This document shows positions 34,585-43,584 of a DNA stretch of 64,000 nt, one piece after another. The stretch spans positions 310,001 to 374,000 of the forward strand of contig NZ_FOVK01000001.1 of assembly GCF_900115135.1 (NCBI RefSeq), given 5' to 3'. Below the pieces are notes generated by a model. The model had not been told where the DNA came from, ran no database searches, and was given only the letters and a program-made list of their open reading frames with translations. How positions within the stretch are numbered: position 1 is the stretch's first letter; every line of letters begins with the position of its first letter. The translations under genes and the position numbers were made by a program. This DNA is from Proteiniclasticum ruminis. Lineage in GTDB: Bacteria > Bacillota > Clostridia > Clostridiales > Clostridiaceae.

Positions 34585-35182
34585 AGAAGCGAACATTTTA
34601 TTTGTCGGGGTAGGCGGTCAAGGGACCATCTCCGCCTCGAATCTTCTGTCGGCAGCACTCATCGAGCTGGGATTTGATGTGAAAATGAGTGAAGTCCACG
34701 GTATGGCACAGCGGGGGGGAAGTGTATCCACCCAGGTGCGCTACGGGGAAAAAGTGCATTCTCCGCTCATAGAGAAAGGCACTGCAGATTACATCATGTC
34801 CTTTGAAAAGAGTGAATCCCTCCGATGGATCGGATTTCTGAAAGAAGAGGGAAAAGTGATTTCCAGCCTTCATGAGATCCGTCCCTATCTCGTCAACGTA
34901 GGCAAAGAGGTTTATCCTGAAAACTCTCTTTCTGAACTGAAAGAGAAGGGAATAAATGTCATTTCCCTGGACGCACAGGAAAAGGCCATTGCCTTGGGCA
35001 ATGGGAAGGCGGCCAATATGATTCTTCTGGGGATCCTTGCAAAGGAGCTGGGTCTTTCCCAGGAGCTTCTTGAAAGACTCATCCAGCAGTATTTTAAGCC
35101 ACAGCTGCAGGAAGTGAATCTGAAAGCGCTGCAGGAAGGATACCGCTATGATGAAACCCATTCAGCTACTCTGACAATTTAA
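34577..35182 (+). CDS. iorB: Indolepyruvate:ferredoxin oxidoreductase, beta subunit
   Basis: 201 residues, the gamma-domain subunit of 2-oxoacid:ferredoxin oxidoreductases. FVGVGGQGTISASNLLSAAL is the CoA-side glycine loop and GMAQRGGSVSTQVRYG the conserved block. Forms the active heteromer with IorA. ATG 34577 follows AAGGGGG; a start at 34484 would read iorA codons in another frame. The operon supplies reduced ferredoxin, which the HydABC enzyme could use. Confidence 0.94.
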   Translation: MRKEANILFVGVGGQGTISASNLLSAALIELGFDVKMSEVHGMAQRGGSVSTQVRYGEKVHSPLIEKGTADYIMSFEKSESLRWIGFLKEEGKVISSLHEIRPYLVNVGKEVYPENSLSELKEKGINVISLDAQEKAIALGNGKAANMILLGILAKELGLSQELLERLIQQYFKPQLQEVNLKALQEGYRYDETHSATLTI

Positions 35183-35194
35183 AGAGCATTCTAA

Positions 35195-35235
35195 AAACAA
35201 GAAGGAGCATCCGACCTGGATGCTCCTTCTTGTTT
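35195..35235. terminator. Terminator iorB/idi
   Basis: 18-bp perfect stem starting AAACAAGAAGGAGCATCC with a 5-nt loop, between convergent genes. Confidence 0.8.
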
Positions 35236-35245
35236 CATAAATATA

Positions 35246-35761
35246 TTAAAGAACCGCTGTGAAATCAAATTCCTTCATGATTTTTTTGAACCAGAACGTA
35301 TACTTCTCGGGCTCATCCTCCATCTCCGCCATGAGAACTGGAAGAGAAATCCACCGGAAATTCTGGACTTCTTCTGGATTCACATCTGGATCCTTTTCAT
35401 AACGTCCTACATAGACGTGATCATACTCATTTTCAATGATGCCGTTGTCAAACTTCACTTCATAGGACATCTCGTACACGTGGGTAAGCGCACAGTCGAA
35501 TCCCATTTCTTCCGGAAGTCTTCGGTGAACAGCACTGTCTGTGGTTTCTCCATATCTTGGGTGACTGCAGCAGGTATTGGCCCAGAGGCCTGGCGTATGG
35601 TATTTGTGAAGCGCTCTTTGCTGAAGGAGCAGCTCATTTTTGTCGTTGAAGACAAAAATGCTGAAGGCTCTATGCTTTACTCCTTTGACATGCGCTTCCT
35701 CTTTTCCCATGTATCCTTGAAAATTGTCTTTCTCATCCACAAGAATCAGTATATCTTCCAT
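35246..35761 (-). CDS. idi: Isopentenyl-diphosphate isomerase, type I (Nudix)
   Basis: 171 residues. Type I motifs: HRAFSIFVFNDKNELLLQQR, NTCCSHPRYGE with the active Cys, RRLPEEMGFDC (Nudix box) and ENEYDHVYVG with the catalytic Glu region. It interconverts IPP and DMAPP for isoprenoids. Firmicutes more often carry the unrelated FMN-dependent type II enzyme, so this choice is of interest. ATG 35761 follows AGGAG (35771-35775). The upstream 207 nt is shared with the divergent thioesterase gene. Confidence 0.9.
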   Translation of the reverse strand: MEDILILVDEKDNFQGYMGKEEAHVKGVKHRAFSIFVFNDKNELLLQQRALHKYHTPGLWANTCCSHPRYGETTDSAVHRRLPEEMGFDCALTHVYEMSYEVKFDNGIIENEYDHVYVGRYEKDPDVNPEEVQNFRWISLPVLMAEMEDEPEKYTFWFKKIMKEFDFTAVL

Positions 35762-35968
35762 CTCATTCTTCTCCTGTTCTCCATAATTTTCATTATTATA
35801 ACGAATAATTTCATTTTATTCAATCCAGTTGTATCTCATGTATTTCCGAAATCTTAAGGCCAATTTAAAAAGTTTGCGATATATTCATTATATCCGTGAC
35901 GAAAATCACAATGTCACAAGAGATTCCATTTATAATTCTTATACTTTTTTGACGACTGGAGGAAATTC

Positions 35969-36748
35969 ATGAAAGACTATACAAAATCCATGATAGTGGA
36001 TTTCAAAGAAGTGGACCGTTATCTTCATCTGAAACTGGATGCTTTTCTGCAGATGCTCAATACAACCTCCATGTACCATACTGTAAGCCTTGGACTTGCA
36101 CCGGACTACATGGAGAAAAGAGGAATGGTCTGGGTGCTTTACTCCTGGAACATCAAACTGTTCAAAGGGGACTATTACGCAAGAAAGCTCCAGTTCACGA
36201 CTTTTGCGCTGTTTCATAAAGACATCTATTCCCACCGGTATTTTCTCGTAAAGGATGAAGAGGGGACCCTCGTGGGTTATGCTGTTTCTGTCTGGATTGT
36301 CATTGATTTTGAAAAGCGTAAAATGGTCAAGGTCCCAGAGGATGTGCAGAAGGTTTACTTCTCCCAATTTGATTCAGAACTTACAAAAGAGCAGGCTTAT
36401 ATTGTGGAGAGCCTCTCCACAGCTCCTTTAAAGAAAAGAAAGATACAGGACTACACCTACGAAAAAGAGATTGAACTGCGTTTCCATGATATTGACAGCA
36501 ACGGTCATGTGAACAACACAGTCTATGTGGAATGGGCCATGGAGTCCCTAACCACCGATGAAGATGAAAGCTTTCTCCAGGATCATGTGGTGGAGGATCT
36601 CTCTATTGTGTACAAGAAAGAAAAGATGCCCGGGGGCAAAGTTCTCATCCGATGCCTGCTCGAAGACTCAAAAAGCTATCATGAGATCTATGACAAGGAA
36701 GGATGTCTGTTGACATTAGTGGAGTTCACATGGAAAAAGAGAAGCTGA
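35969..36748 (+). CDS. Acyl-ACP thioesterase
   Basis: 259 residues, two hotdog domains. The first has VDRYLHLKLDAFLQMLNTT and GMVWVLYSWNIKLF; the second has RFHDIDSNGHVNNTVYVEW, with the Asn/His catalytic-type segment of the plant FatA-like bacterial family. It should release free fatty acids from acyl-ACP in the cytoplasm. ATG 35969 follows GGAGGA. Its end overlaps the next gene by 19 nt. Confidence 0.88.
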   Translation: MKDYTKSMIVDFKEVDRYLHLKLDAFLQMLNTTSMYHTVSLGLAPDYMEKRGMVWVLYSWNIKLFKGDYYARKLQFTTFALFHKDIYSHRYFLVKDEEGTLVGYAVSVWIVIDFEKRKMVKVPEDVQKVYFSQFDSELTKEQAYIVESLSTAPLKKRKIQDYTYEKEIELRFHDIDSNGHVNNTVYVEWAMESLTTDEDESFLQDHVVEDLSIVYKKEKMPGGKVLIRCLLEDSKSYHEIYDKEGCLLTLVEFTWKKRS

Positions 36749-37368
36749 GTAAAAGTACGTCTTCCAAAGCAATGAAAAAGATTCTTTTTCTGCTTCTTGC
36801 AGTTTTTATAGGCACCTTTCTTGTCATCGAAGGCTTCATCCTCTACTTTGCCCAGAAAGAGCCCCAGGAAGAACCTGATGTCCTGATTATCCTCGGTGCA
36901 AGACTTTACGGTACCATTCCTTCTCCCGCACTTCAGCATCGTCTGGACCGCGGTGCTGCCTATCTGAAAGGTCATCCCAATGCCCTGGTCATTGTGTCTG
37001 GAGGTCTGGGACGTGGGGAAGAAATGACAGAAGCATCTGCCATGAAGAAAGACCTCATGGCTCAAGGCATTCAGGAAGAACGCATTTTTGTGGAAGAGAA
37101 CTCCTATAATACTTATGAGAACTTTCTCTACAGTATTCAGATCATGGAAGATGAAAATCTGGGACTTCAAAAAGAGGATCTTCTTTTCGGCATTGTCACC
37201 AATGACTTCCACATCTTCAGAAGCACCTTGACCGCCAAAGACTTCGGCATAAATGCAGTGGGCCTTCCAGCCAAAACGCCTCCCAGTATCATCCTGAAAT
37301 CATACCTTCGAGAATATCTGAGCGTTCTGAAGTATCTGATTCTGGACCGTCCAAAAATCTTCCGCTGA
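36730..37368 (+). CDS. YdcF/DUF218 family membrane-anchored protein
   Basis: 212 residues. One N-terminal membrane helix (about 15-37), then the DUF218 fold: VLIILGARLYGTIPSPALQH, VIVSGGLGRGEEMTEASAM, VEENSYNTYENFLYS, FHIFRSTLTAKDFG. DUF218 proteins are linked to envelope functions, but activity is unknown. ATG 36730 is the most likely start; the in-frame ATG at 36772 has no ribosome site. Coupled to the thioesterase gene. Confidence 0.85.
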   Translation: MEKEKLSKSTSSKAMKKILFLLLAVFIGTFLVIEGFILYFAQKEPQEEPDVLIILGARLYGTIPSPALQHRLDRGAAYLKGHPNALVIVSGGLGRGEEMTEASAMKKDLMAQGIQEERIFVEENSYNTYENFLYSIQIMEDENLGLQKEDLLFGIVTNDFHIFRSTLTAKDFGINAVGLPAKTPPSIILKSYLREYLSVLKYLILDRPKIFR

Positions 37369-37381
37369 TTTCCTGGACCGC

Positions 37382-37427
37382 AAAAAAGCCTGCAGCACAT
37401 CACATATGGATGTCTGCAGGCTTTTTT
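37382..37427. terminator. Bidirectional terminator YdcF gene/speA
   Basis: 14-bp stem AAAAAAGCCTGCAG/CTGCAGGCTTTTTT, A and T tracts at both ends. Confidence 0.85.
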
Positions 37428-37430
37428 ACT

Positions 37431-38903
37431 TTAACGCACTACTTTGATGTATTCTACTCGAGGATCCTCAGTACCCTGGACATAAAGTCCTGTTTTCTTC
37501 AGGTCCGAGACATAATTTACGATTTCTTCTGTGATGACTTCACCAGGGCACAGCACTGGAATGCCGGGGGGATAAGCCATTAGAAACTCTCCGGAAACTT
37601 CACCGACACTGTCTTCCAGGAGCATAGACTCTTTCTCCGCGTAAAAAGCTTCACGAGGAATGAGAACCTGCTTCGGAATGGAAGGAATATCGATGAAATC
37701 AGGTTTCACCTGATTCTTGTCCTTATATTCCTCGCTGATTTCCTGCAGCGCATGAATGAGCTTGTCCATGTTTTCCCTGGTATCACCAAAACTGCCCACC
37801 GCTAGGGTGTTGTAAAGATCTGAAAGCTCCATCTGGATATGGTATTTGTTCGCCAGGATCATATCCAGGTCGAATCCTGTGATGCCCAGGTCTCTGCAGG
37901 TGATACAGATCTTGGTGGGATCCACCGCAAACACACCTGGATTTCCAACCAGTTCCGGTCCGAAACAATAGAATCCCTCGATTTTGTTCACTTCTGCTCT
38001 TAAATAGTTGGCATTTTCAATGGCCTTTTCCAGAAGTTCTTCGCCCTCCAAGGCAATCTGCTTTCTGGATGTGTCCAGTGAAGCCAGAAGGATGTAGGAA
38101 GGGGAGGTGGTGTGCAGAAGGTTCATAATCTGCTGTACTCTAGCCGCGCTGACATACTTCGTTCTCACATGAAGAATGGACCCTTGGGTCATGGCTCCAA
38201 TGATTTTATGAGTGCTCTGGGCACAGAGATCCGCGCCTGCTTCCATGGCGGACATGGGTAGCTTTTCTGAAAAAGCCAGATGGGGCCCATGGGCTTCATC
38301 CACAATGAGGGGAATATCATACTCATGGACAATTTCAGCAATTTTCTGAAGCTGTGTTGCTACACCATAATAGGTAGGATTGATGATGAGCACTGCTTTC
38401 GCATGGGGGTTTTCTTTCAGGGTTTTCTCCACAGTCTCTGGTGTAACACCTTGCGCAATCCCAAGTTTCTTATCCAGCTCAGGCTGCATATAGACAGGGA
38501 TTGCACCACTGAGAATAATGCCTGCGGTAATGGACTTATGAACATTTCTTGGCACAATGATCGTATCTCCCGCTCCAACCACGGACATGATCATAGCCTG
38601 GATGGCGCCTGATGTGCCGTGAATAGAGAAGAAGGAGGCATCGGCACCATAAGCATCTGCAGCCAGTTCCTGCGCTTTTTTGATGGGTCCGGTGGGGTGA
38701 TGGAGAGAATCCACCAGCTGAAACACCGTTACATCTATTTTAAAGGGATTTTCCCCAATGAACTTTTTAAAGCTCTTTTCAATTCCTTCGCCTTTTTTGT
38801 GACCCGGCACATGAAAAGGGACGGTTCCACGGTCTACATATTCCATAAGCGCATCAAAAAGAGGCGTTTCATTTTGGTTCAGCTTATACAACTTTACAGC
38901 CAC
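37431..38903 (-). CDS. speA: Orn/Lys/Arg decarboxylase, SpeA-like
   Basis: 490 residues, the length of Bacillus SpeA. PLP enzyme of fold type I: FHVPGHKKG at the N-terminus, SFFSIHGTSGAIQAM, IVDEAHGPHLAFS, and the PLP Lys in STHKIIGAMTQG. It makes agmatine, cadaverine or putrescine; the sequence alone does not decide. GTG 38903 touches its ribosome site; TTG 38891, with AAGGTGG 8-9 nt before it, is an equally good start and fits the N-terminus of SpeA better. No other polyamine gene is adjacent. Confidence 0.88.
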   Translation of the reverse strand: MAVKLYKLNQNETPLFDALMEYVDRGTVPFHVPGHKKGEGIEKSFKKFIGENPFKIDVTVFQLVDSLHHPTGPIKKAQELAADAYGADASFFSIHGTSGAIQAMIMSVVGAGDTIIVPRNVHKSITAGIILSGAIPVYMQPELDKKLGIAQGVTPETVEKTLKENPHAKAVLIINPTYYGVATQLQKIAEIVHEYDIPLIVDEAHGPHLAFSEKLPMSAMEAGADLCAQSTHKIIGAMTQGSILHVRTKYVSAARVQQIMNLLHTTSPSYILLASLDTSRKQIALEGEELLEKAIENANYLRAEVNKIEGFYCFGPELVGNPGVFAVDPTKICITCRDLGITGFDLDMILANKYHIQMELSDLYNTLAVGSFGDTRENMDKLIHALQEISEEYKDKNQVKPDFIDIPSIPKQVLIPREAFYAEKESMLLEDSVGEVSGEFLMAYPPGIPVLCPGEVITEEIVNYVSDLKKTGLYVQGTEDPRVEYIKVVR

Positions 38904-38960
38904 CTTCTTTCACATTTCTCATCAGTTTCCCTGAAGTTCTTTTCCAAAAATAACTATTGA

Positions 38961-38989
38961 ATAATAGCATAATTCTCATGGTATTACAA
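38961..38989 (-). promoter_or_regulatory. Promoter of speA
   Basis: On the minus strand TTGTAA (38989-38984), 17-nt spacer, extended -10 TGCTATTAT (TATTAT 38966-38961). Confidence 0.7.
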
Positions 38990-39078
38990 TGAATTTTCAC
39001 ATTCTCCGTTACTTTCATTTTAGACTATTCTCCATGGATTTTCATCTATTGTGGCGAAAGTTCATTTCTTTTTTGAAT

Positions 39079-39107
39079 TTCACCGGGGAATCAGATTAAA
39101 CGGTGAA
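39079..39107. promoter_or_regulatory. Inverted repeat upstream of pgcA
   Basis: TTCACCG (39079-39085), 15-nt gap, CGGTGAA (39101-39107), next to a possible -10 TATAAT at 39126-39131. Candidate operator; binding protein unknown. Confidence 0.35.
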
Positions 39108-39169
39108 TATTTCAGTGGTTTATTATATAATGTGAGTAGAATTGAGATGAACAAAGGAGGAATTTTACC

Positions 39170-40897
39170 ATGTCTTATAAAGTAAAACTCAATGAATGGC
39201 TTGAAAGCGAATTTGTTTCCGAGGAGTTTAAAACTGAACTCCGGAGCATAGAAGATGAAAAAGAACTGGAGGACCGTTTCTATACAGAGCTTGAATTCGG
39301 CACCGCTGGCCTGAGAGGTGTCCTCGGCGCGGGTACCAACCGCATGAACATCCACACCGTTGGAAAAGCAGCAGAAGGTCTTGCACGGCATCTGGTGAAA
39401 AACGTAGAGAATCCATCCTGTGCCATTGCCTACGATTCCAGAATCAAATCGGACGAGTTTGCCATGGTTTCAGCCCAGATCCTTGCAGCTCATGGAGTGA
39501 AAGTTTATCTCTATGAAGCCCTGGCACCAGTACCGCTTCTGTCCTTTGCGGTAAGGCATTATAAAACCAGTGCGGGCATCGTCATCACAGCTTCCCACAA
39601 TCCTCAGGCATACAACGGATTCAAAGTGTATGGCTCCTATGGAGGCCAGGTCACGGATGAAGAAGCGGACAAAATCCTGAAAGAAATGCATGCCATCGTG
39701 AAGTTTGAGGATGTATCTTCCATTTCTGAGAAGGAAGCCATTGAAAAGAACCTGCTGGTGTACATCGGTGAAGAGGTCATGAAGACGTACATGGAGTCCA
39801 TCAAAACCTTAACCGTAAAAAAAGACATGGTGAAAGAACATGCAAAAGACTTAAAGATTATCTATACACCCATCCACGGTTCAGGAAACATCCCGGTGAG
39901 AAGGGTGCTGAAAGAACTGGGCTATACAGTCCATGTGGTGAAGGAGCAGGAGCTTCCTGACGGCACCTTCCCAACTGCTCCCTATCCGAATCCTGAAAAT
40001 CCTCAGGTGTTTGAGCTGGCTCTGAAACTAGCAGAAGAAGTCCAGCCGGATATCATCTTTGGAACGGATCCGGACTGTGACCGTGTAGGTGTCATTGTCA
40101 AAGATAAGGATGGAACTGATCAGGTGCTTTCAGGCAATCAGATCGGTATGCTCATCACCTATTATCTTCTCAAAGCCATGAAAGAAGAGAATAAAGTACC
40201 GGACAACGGCGTTGTCATCAAGACCATTGTTTCCACTGAAAGCGTTCGGGCCATCACCAAAGATTTCGGCGTGGAGCTTCTGGATGTGCTTACAGGATTC
40301 AAATACATCGGTGAGAAAATCGAGGAGTATAAAGAAACCAAAGAAAAAACCTTCCTCTTTGGTTTTGAGGAGTCCTTCGGTTATCTGGCTGGCACCTTTG
40401 TAAGAGATAAAGATGCGGTAGTGGCTTCCATGATTCTCTGCGAAATTGCTACGTATTATAAGACAAAGGGTATGACCCTGTACGATGCACTGGTGGAAAT
40501 CTACGAGAAATACGGTTTTTACCTGGAAGGCATCGAATCCTTCACTAGAACCGGAAAAGACGGTCAGGAACAGATCCGCAAATGTGTGGATTACTTCAGA
40601 AGCAGCACTATAGAGGAAGTGGGCGGTGTAAAAACCGTGTCCAAAGAAGACTACAAACTGAGGGAGAAAGTAAATCTTCTCACAGGAGAGAAGACAGCCA
40701 TCACACTGCCATCTTCCAACGTCATCAAGTATACTCTGGAAGACGGTTCCTGGTTCGTGGTTCGTCCATCCGGCACCGAACCAAAGATGAAAGCCTATGT
40801 CGCAGTAAAGGGGCATTCCCTGGAAGACGCTAAAGAAAAAATGGAAACATTCAAAAAGAGAGTCGTGGCCATTGTTGAAAAAGGATTTGAAGCATAA
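39170..40897 (+). CDS. pgcA: Phosphoglucomutase/phosphomannomutase
   Basis: 575 residues, alpha-D-phosphohexomutase with four domains. Catalytic phosphoserine loop TASHNPQAYNGFKVYG, metal loop DPDCDRVG, sugar-binding GFEESFGY and phosphate-binding RPSGTEPKMK. It interconverts glucose-1- and glucose-6-phosphate for envelope sugars and glycogen. AAGGAGG is spaced well before ATG 39170. Length matches PgcA of Bacillus. Confidence 0.94.
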   Translation: MSYKVKLNEWLESEFVSEEFKTELRSIEDEKELEDRFYTELEFGTAGLRGVLGAGTNRMNIHTVGKAAEGLARHLVKNVENPSCAIAYDSRIKSDEFAMVSAQILAAHGVKVYLYEALAPVPLLSFAVRHYKTSAGIVITASHNPQAYNGFKVYGSYGGQVTDEEADKILKEMHAIVKFEDVSSISEKEAIEKNLLVYIGEEVMKTYMESIKTLTVKKDMVKEHAKDLKIIYTPIHGSGNIPVRRVLKELGYTVHVVKEQELPDGTFPTAPYPNPENPQVFELALKLAEEVQPDIIFGTDPDCDRVGVIVKDKDGTDQVLSGNQIGMLITYYLLKAMKEENKVPDNGVVIKTIVSTESVRAITKDFGVELLDVLTGFKYIGEKIEEYKETKEKTFLFGFEESFGYLAGTFVRDKDAVVASMILCEIATYYKTKGMTLYDALVEIYEKYGFYLEGIESFTRTGKDGQEQIRKCVDYFRSSTIEEVGGVKTVSKEDYKLREKVNLLTGEKTAITLPSSNVIKYTLEDGSWFVVRPSGTEPKMKAYVAVKGHSLEDAKEKMETFKKRVVAIVEKGFEA

Positions 40898-40947
40898 CAT
40901 TCCAAAAAGCATTCATGATCCTTTCATCACGAGGAGGAAACCAACAC

Positions 40948-42033
40948 GTGGAATATGTAAATCATCTGAAATCTAAGCTCTCAAAGCTTATATTTCTTGA
41001 AATCAACAAAGAAGTTCTTGCTGAGAACTTTAATATTCCGGAGCTGAGGAAGAGCAGGGAAGAACTGTTTCTTCCTCTTTCTCCGGAGTATATTGCAGAA
41101 AATATCAATGAAGATCTGACAAAGCATCTACCCTTTGGGGAGTTTGTCAAAGGGATGTATTATGTAGCAGGGGCTGATCCTTCTTTCAATCAGATTCCGG
41201 TTTACCGGGAGCTACTTGTTTCATTGCACCGGGAGACGGTGATCAAAGGTCTGGTGGCTAAGCTCATTGTAGAGGACAAACAGGAAGAGGGGCTCATCTA
41301 TCTCCTGGGGCTTTTTACCATTCACGGTGAGAAAGATGTCCTTAAAAACCTTCTGGTTCTATTAGAAGAACTGTCTGTGAAAGAAAGCATGTATCAGCAG
41401 GCGCTTCTCCGGTATGCAGACATCGCTATCGAACAGGAGCTTCTTGAAGGGCATCTGTTTAAAGGTTCTGCTCTGAGATTTGCTGGAAACTTTTCCCAGT
41501 CGCTTTTCCACCTGAGAGAATATCTGAGACTTGGGGGAGAAGAGACAAAAGAGATCACAGACGAAATGGAGTTTCTCGATAGAAAAGCCCGCATCACTGA
41601 AGGGGAAGCCATCCTCTACGAGAATCCAGAGCGGTTTCTCGAACTTGTGCTGCCTCTTCTCAGCCTTGAAGAGGATAACCCTAAACTCCTTCTCATGATT
41701 GCCATCGCCTACAGAATGCTGGAAAACCACGATAAAGCCCTTTACTACCTGAATGATGCTTTGGCTGTGGACCAGACCTATGTGGATGTCCTCAATGAGA
41801 TGGGCATCAATTATGCCGCCATCGGAAATTATAAGGAAGCCGTAAACTATTTCCATAAACTGTTTTCAGAAGTGAGAACCATTGAGATTCTCACAAACCT
41901 GATTATGTGCTATATCAATATGGGAGATCTGGAACAGGCGAAAAAACATATCGAAATTGGCGAACTCATCGACAGCGAAGATGAGATCCTCTTGGAAATA
42001 AAAAATTATATGCGAAAATTGGAACAGAATTAG
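40948..42033 (+). CDS. TPR repeat protein, unknown function
   Basis: 361 residues. The C-terminal half has TPR-like repeats (ALYYLNDALAVDQTYVDVLN, EMGINYAAIGNYKEAVNYFH, NLIMCYINMGDLEQAKKHIE). The N-terminal half is helical without a known family. Likely a protein-binding scaffold. GTG 40948 follows GAGGAGG by 10 nt; the start at 40915 lacks a ribosome site. It lies between pgcA and recA with its own spacing. Confidence 0.8.
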   Translation: MEYVNHLKSKLSKLIFLEINKEVLAENFNIPELRKSREELFLPLSPEYIAENINEDLTKHLPFGEFVKGMYYVAGADPSFNQIPVYRELLVSLHRETVIKGLVAKLIVEDKQEEGLIYLLGLFTIHGEKDVLKNLLVLLEELSVKESMYQQALLRYADIAIEQELLEGHLFKGSALRFAGNFSQSLFHLREYLRLGGEETKEITDEMEFLDRKARITEGEAILYENPERFLELVLPLLSLEEDNPKLLLMIAIAYRMLENHDKALYYLNDALAVDQTYVDVLNEMGINYAAIGNYKEAVNYFHKLFSEVRTIEILTNLIMCYINMGDLEQAKKHIEIGELIDSEDEILLEIKNYMRKLEQN

Positions 42034-42080
42034 CATAATAAATCTCCTGGACCGTATACTATTCTTATCCATGGATTTGG

Positions 42081-42109
42081 TTGACACACATTCTATTTTC
42101 CCGTATAAT
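42081..42109 (+). promoter_or_regulatory. Promoter of recA
   Basis: TTGACA (42081-42086), 17-nt spacer, TATAAT (42104-42109), both perfect. Confidence 0.9.
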
Positions 42110-42117
42110 CATTTTAT

Positions 42118-42129
42118 GAACGAATGTTC
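42118..42129. promoter_or_regulatory. LexA (SOS) operator of recA
   Basis: GAAC-GAAT-GTTC, a perfect match to the Firmicute LexA half-sites GAAC-N4-GTTC, at the predicted transcription start. LexA bound here would block recA until SOS induction. Confidence 0.85.
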
Positions 42130-42177
42130 TGTTATGAATAGAACAAGTTAAAAATCAGCACATAAGGAGTGAATAAT

Positions 42178-43278
42178 TTGGCTAATATCAATGCAGATAA
42201 AATGAAGGCGCTGGATGCCGCCATGTCCCAAATAGAGAAACAATTCGGAAAAGGTTCCGTAATGAAACTGGGAGCAGATTCCAAACTCAATCTGGACTCC
42301 ATTCCAACGGGATGTCTTGGTCTGGATATCGCTTTAGGAATTGGTGGTATTCCAAAGGGCAGAATCATCGAAATTTATGGACCTGAGTCTTCAGGTAAAA
42401 CCACAGTAGCACTCCATTGTATTGCTGAAGCACAGAAACTTGGGGGGATTGCGGCATTTATTGATGCAGAACACGCACTGGATCCTCAGTATGCCAGAAG
42501 ACTTGGTGTAGATATCGACAATCTTCTTGTATCACAGCCAGATACTGGTGAGCAGGCCATGGAAATCGCAGAAGCTCTTGTCCGTTCCAATGCCGTGGAC
42601 CTTGTCATCGTTGACTCCGTTGCAGCTCTGGTTCCTAGAGCAGAAATTGAAGGCGACATGGGAGACAGCCATATGGGACTTCAAGCAAGGCTCATGTCTC
42701 AAGCGCTCCGTAAACTTGCTGGAACCGTCAGCAAGACCAACTGCAGCATTCTCTTCATCAACCAGCTGAGAGAAAAGATCGGTGTTATGTTTGGTAACCC
42801 TGAAACCACACCTGGTGGACGTGCATTGAAATTCTACGCTTCTGTTAGAATGGATATCCGAAGAATCGACTCCATCAAAAACGGTGAAGATGTCATCGGA
42901 AACAGAACCCGAGTAAAAGTCATCAAGAACAAAGTGGCTGCACCATTTAAATCTGCTGAATTTGATATCATGTACAACGGCGGTATCTCCAGGGAAGGTA
43001 ATGTCCTGGATGTGGGCGTGAAAGAGGAAATTGTGGACAAGTCCGGTGCCTGGTTCTCCTATGAGGGAGCAAGACTCGGACAGGGAAGAGAAAACAGCAA
43101 GACTTATCTTTCTGAAAATCCTTCACTGCTTCTTGAGATTGAAAACAAGATCCGAGCCAAGTACGAACTTCCACTGGTGAAAATCGAGGAGATCCTCGAA
43201 GCTAAAGAAACTGTAGAAGCCATCGATGAAGAAATCGTATTAGAAAAAGAATCCAAGAAAACAAAAAAAGGCGAATAA
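42178..43278 (+). CDS. recA: RecA recombinase
   Basis: 366 residues. Walker [14 protein letters not shown], Walker [21 protein letters not shown]1/L2 region ([35 protein letters not shown]) and the C-terminal domain with an acidic/Lys tail. It forms the filament that pairs strands and triggers LexA cleavage. TTG 42178 is chosen since GTG 42169 lies inside AAGGAG. LexA box upstream; terminator downstream. Confidence 0.98.
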   Translation: MANINADKMKALDAAMSQIEKQFGKGSVMKLGADSKLNLDSIPTGCLGLDIALGIGGIPKGRIIEIYGPESSGKTTVALHCIAEAQKLGGIAAFIDAEHALDPQYARRLGVDIDNLLVSQPDTGEQAMEIAEALVRSNAVDLVIVDSVAALVPRAEIEGDMGDSHMGLQARLMSQALRKLAGTVSKTNCSILFINQLREKIGVMFGNPETTPGGRALKFYASVRMDIRRIDSIKNGEDVIGNRTRVKVIKNKVAAPFKSAEFDIMYNGGISREGNVLDVGVKEEIVDKSGAWFSYEGARLGQGRENSKTYLSENPSLLLEIENKIRAKYELPLVKIEEILEAKETVEAIDEEIVLEKESKKTKKGE

Positions 43279-43284
43279 CTTTCT

Positions 43285-43320
43285 GAAAAGCTCTTCCAAA
43301 AAAAGAAGAGCTTTTCTTAT
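43285..43320 (+). terminator. Terminator of recA
   Basis: 12-bp stem GAAAAGCTCTTC/GAAGAGCTTTTC with an 8-nt A-rich loop. Confidence 0.85.
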
Positions 43321-43451
43321 TTTTATCCATATCACAGATTTTATCCAGTCTGCAGCAAACCTCCTGGTATGAAAGGATAAACGGATTTAACTTAAAGACT
43401 TTAGGTGATTTTTGGTGAGGTGATAAACTCGTATAAAAAGAGCTGAATAGT

Positions 43452-43480
43452 TTGACACTTTATAAGGGATACGATACAAT
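43452..43480 (+). promoter_or_regulatory. Promoter of rny
   Basis: TTGACA (43452-43457), 17-nt spacer, TACAAT (43475-43480). The 5' leader is about 100 nt long. Confidence 0.75.
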
Positions 43481-43584
43481 TAATTTGTATTGGTTTATCA
43501 ATTATCACAGTGAGAATGATATGCACTTCCAAGCTTTCACATTTAGCTATAAAAAATGACTAAAAAAAGCAAGGGGGTGTAAAT

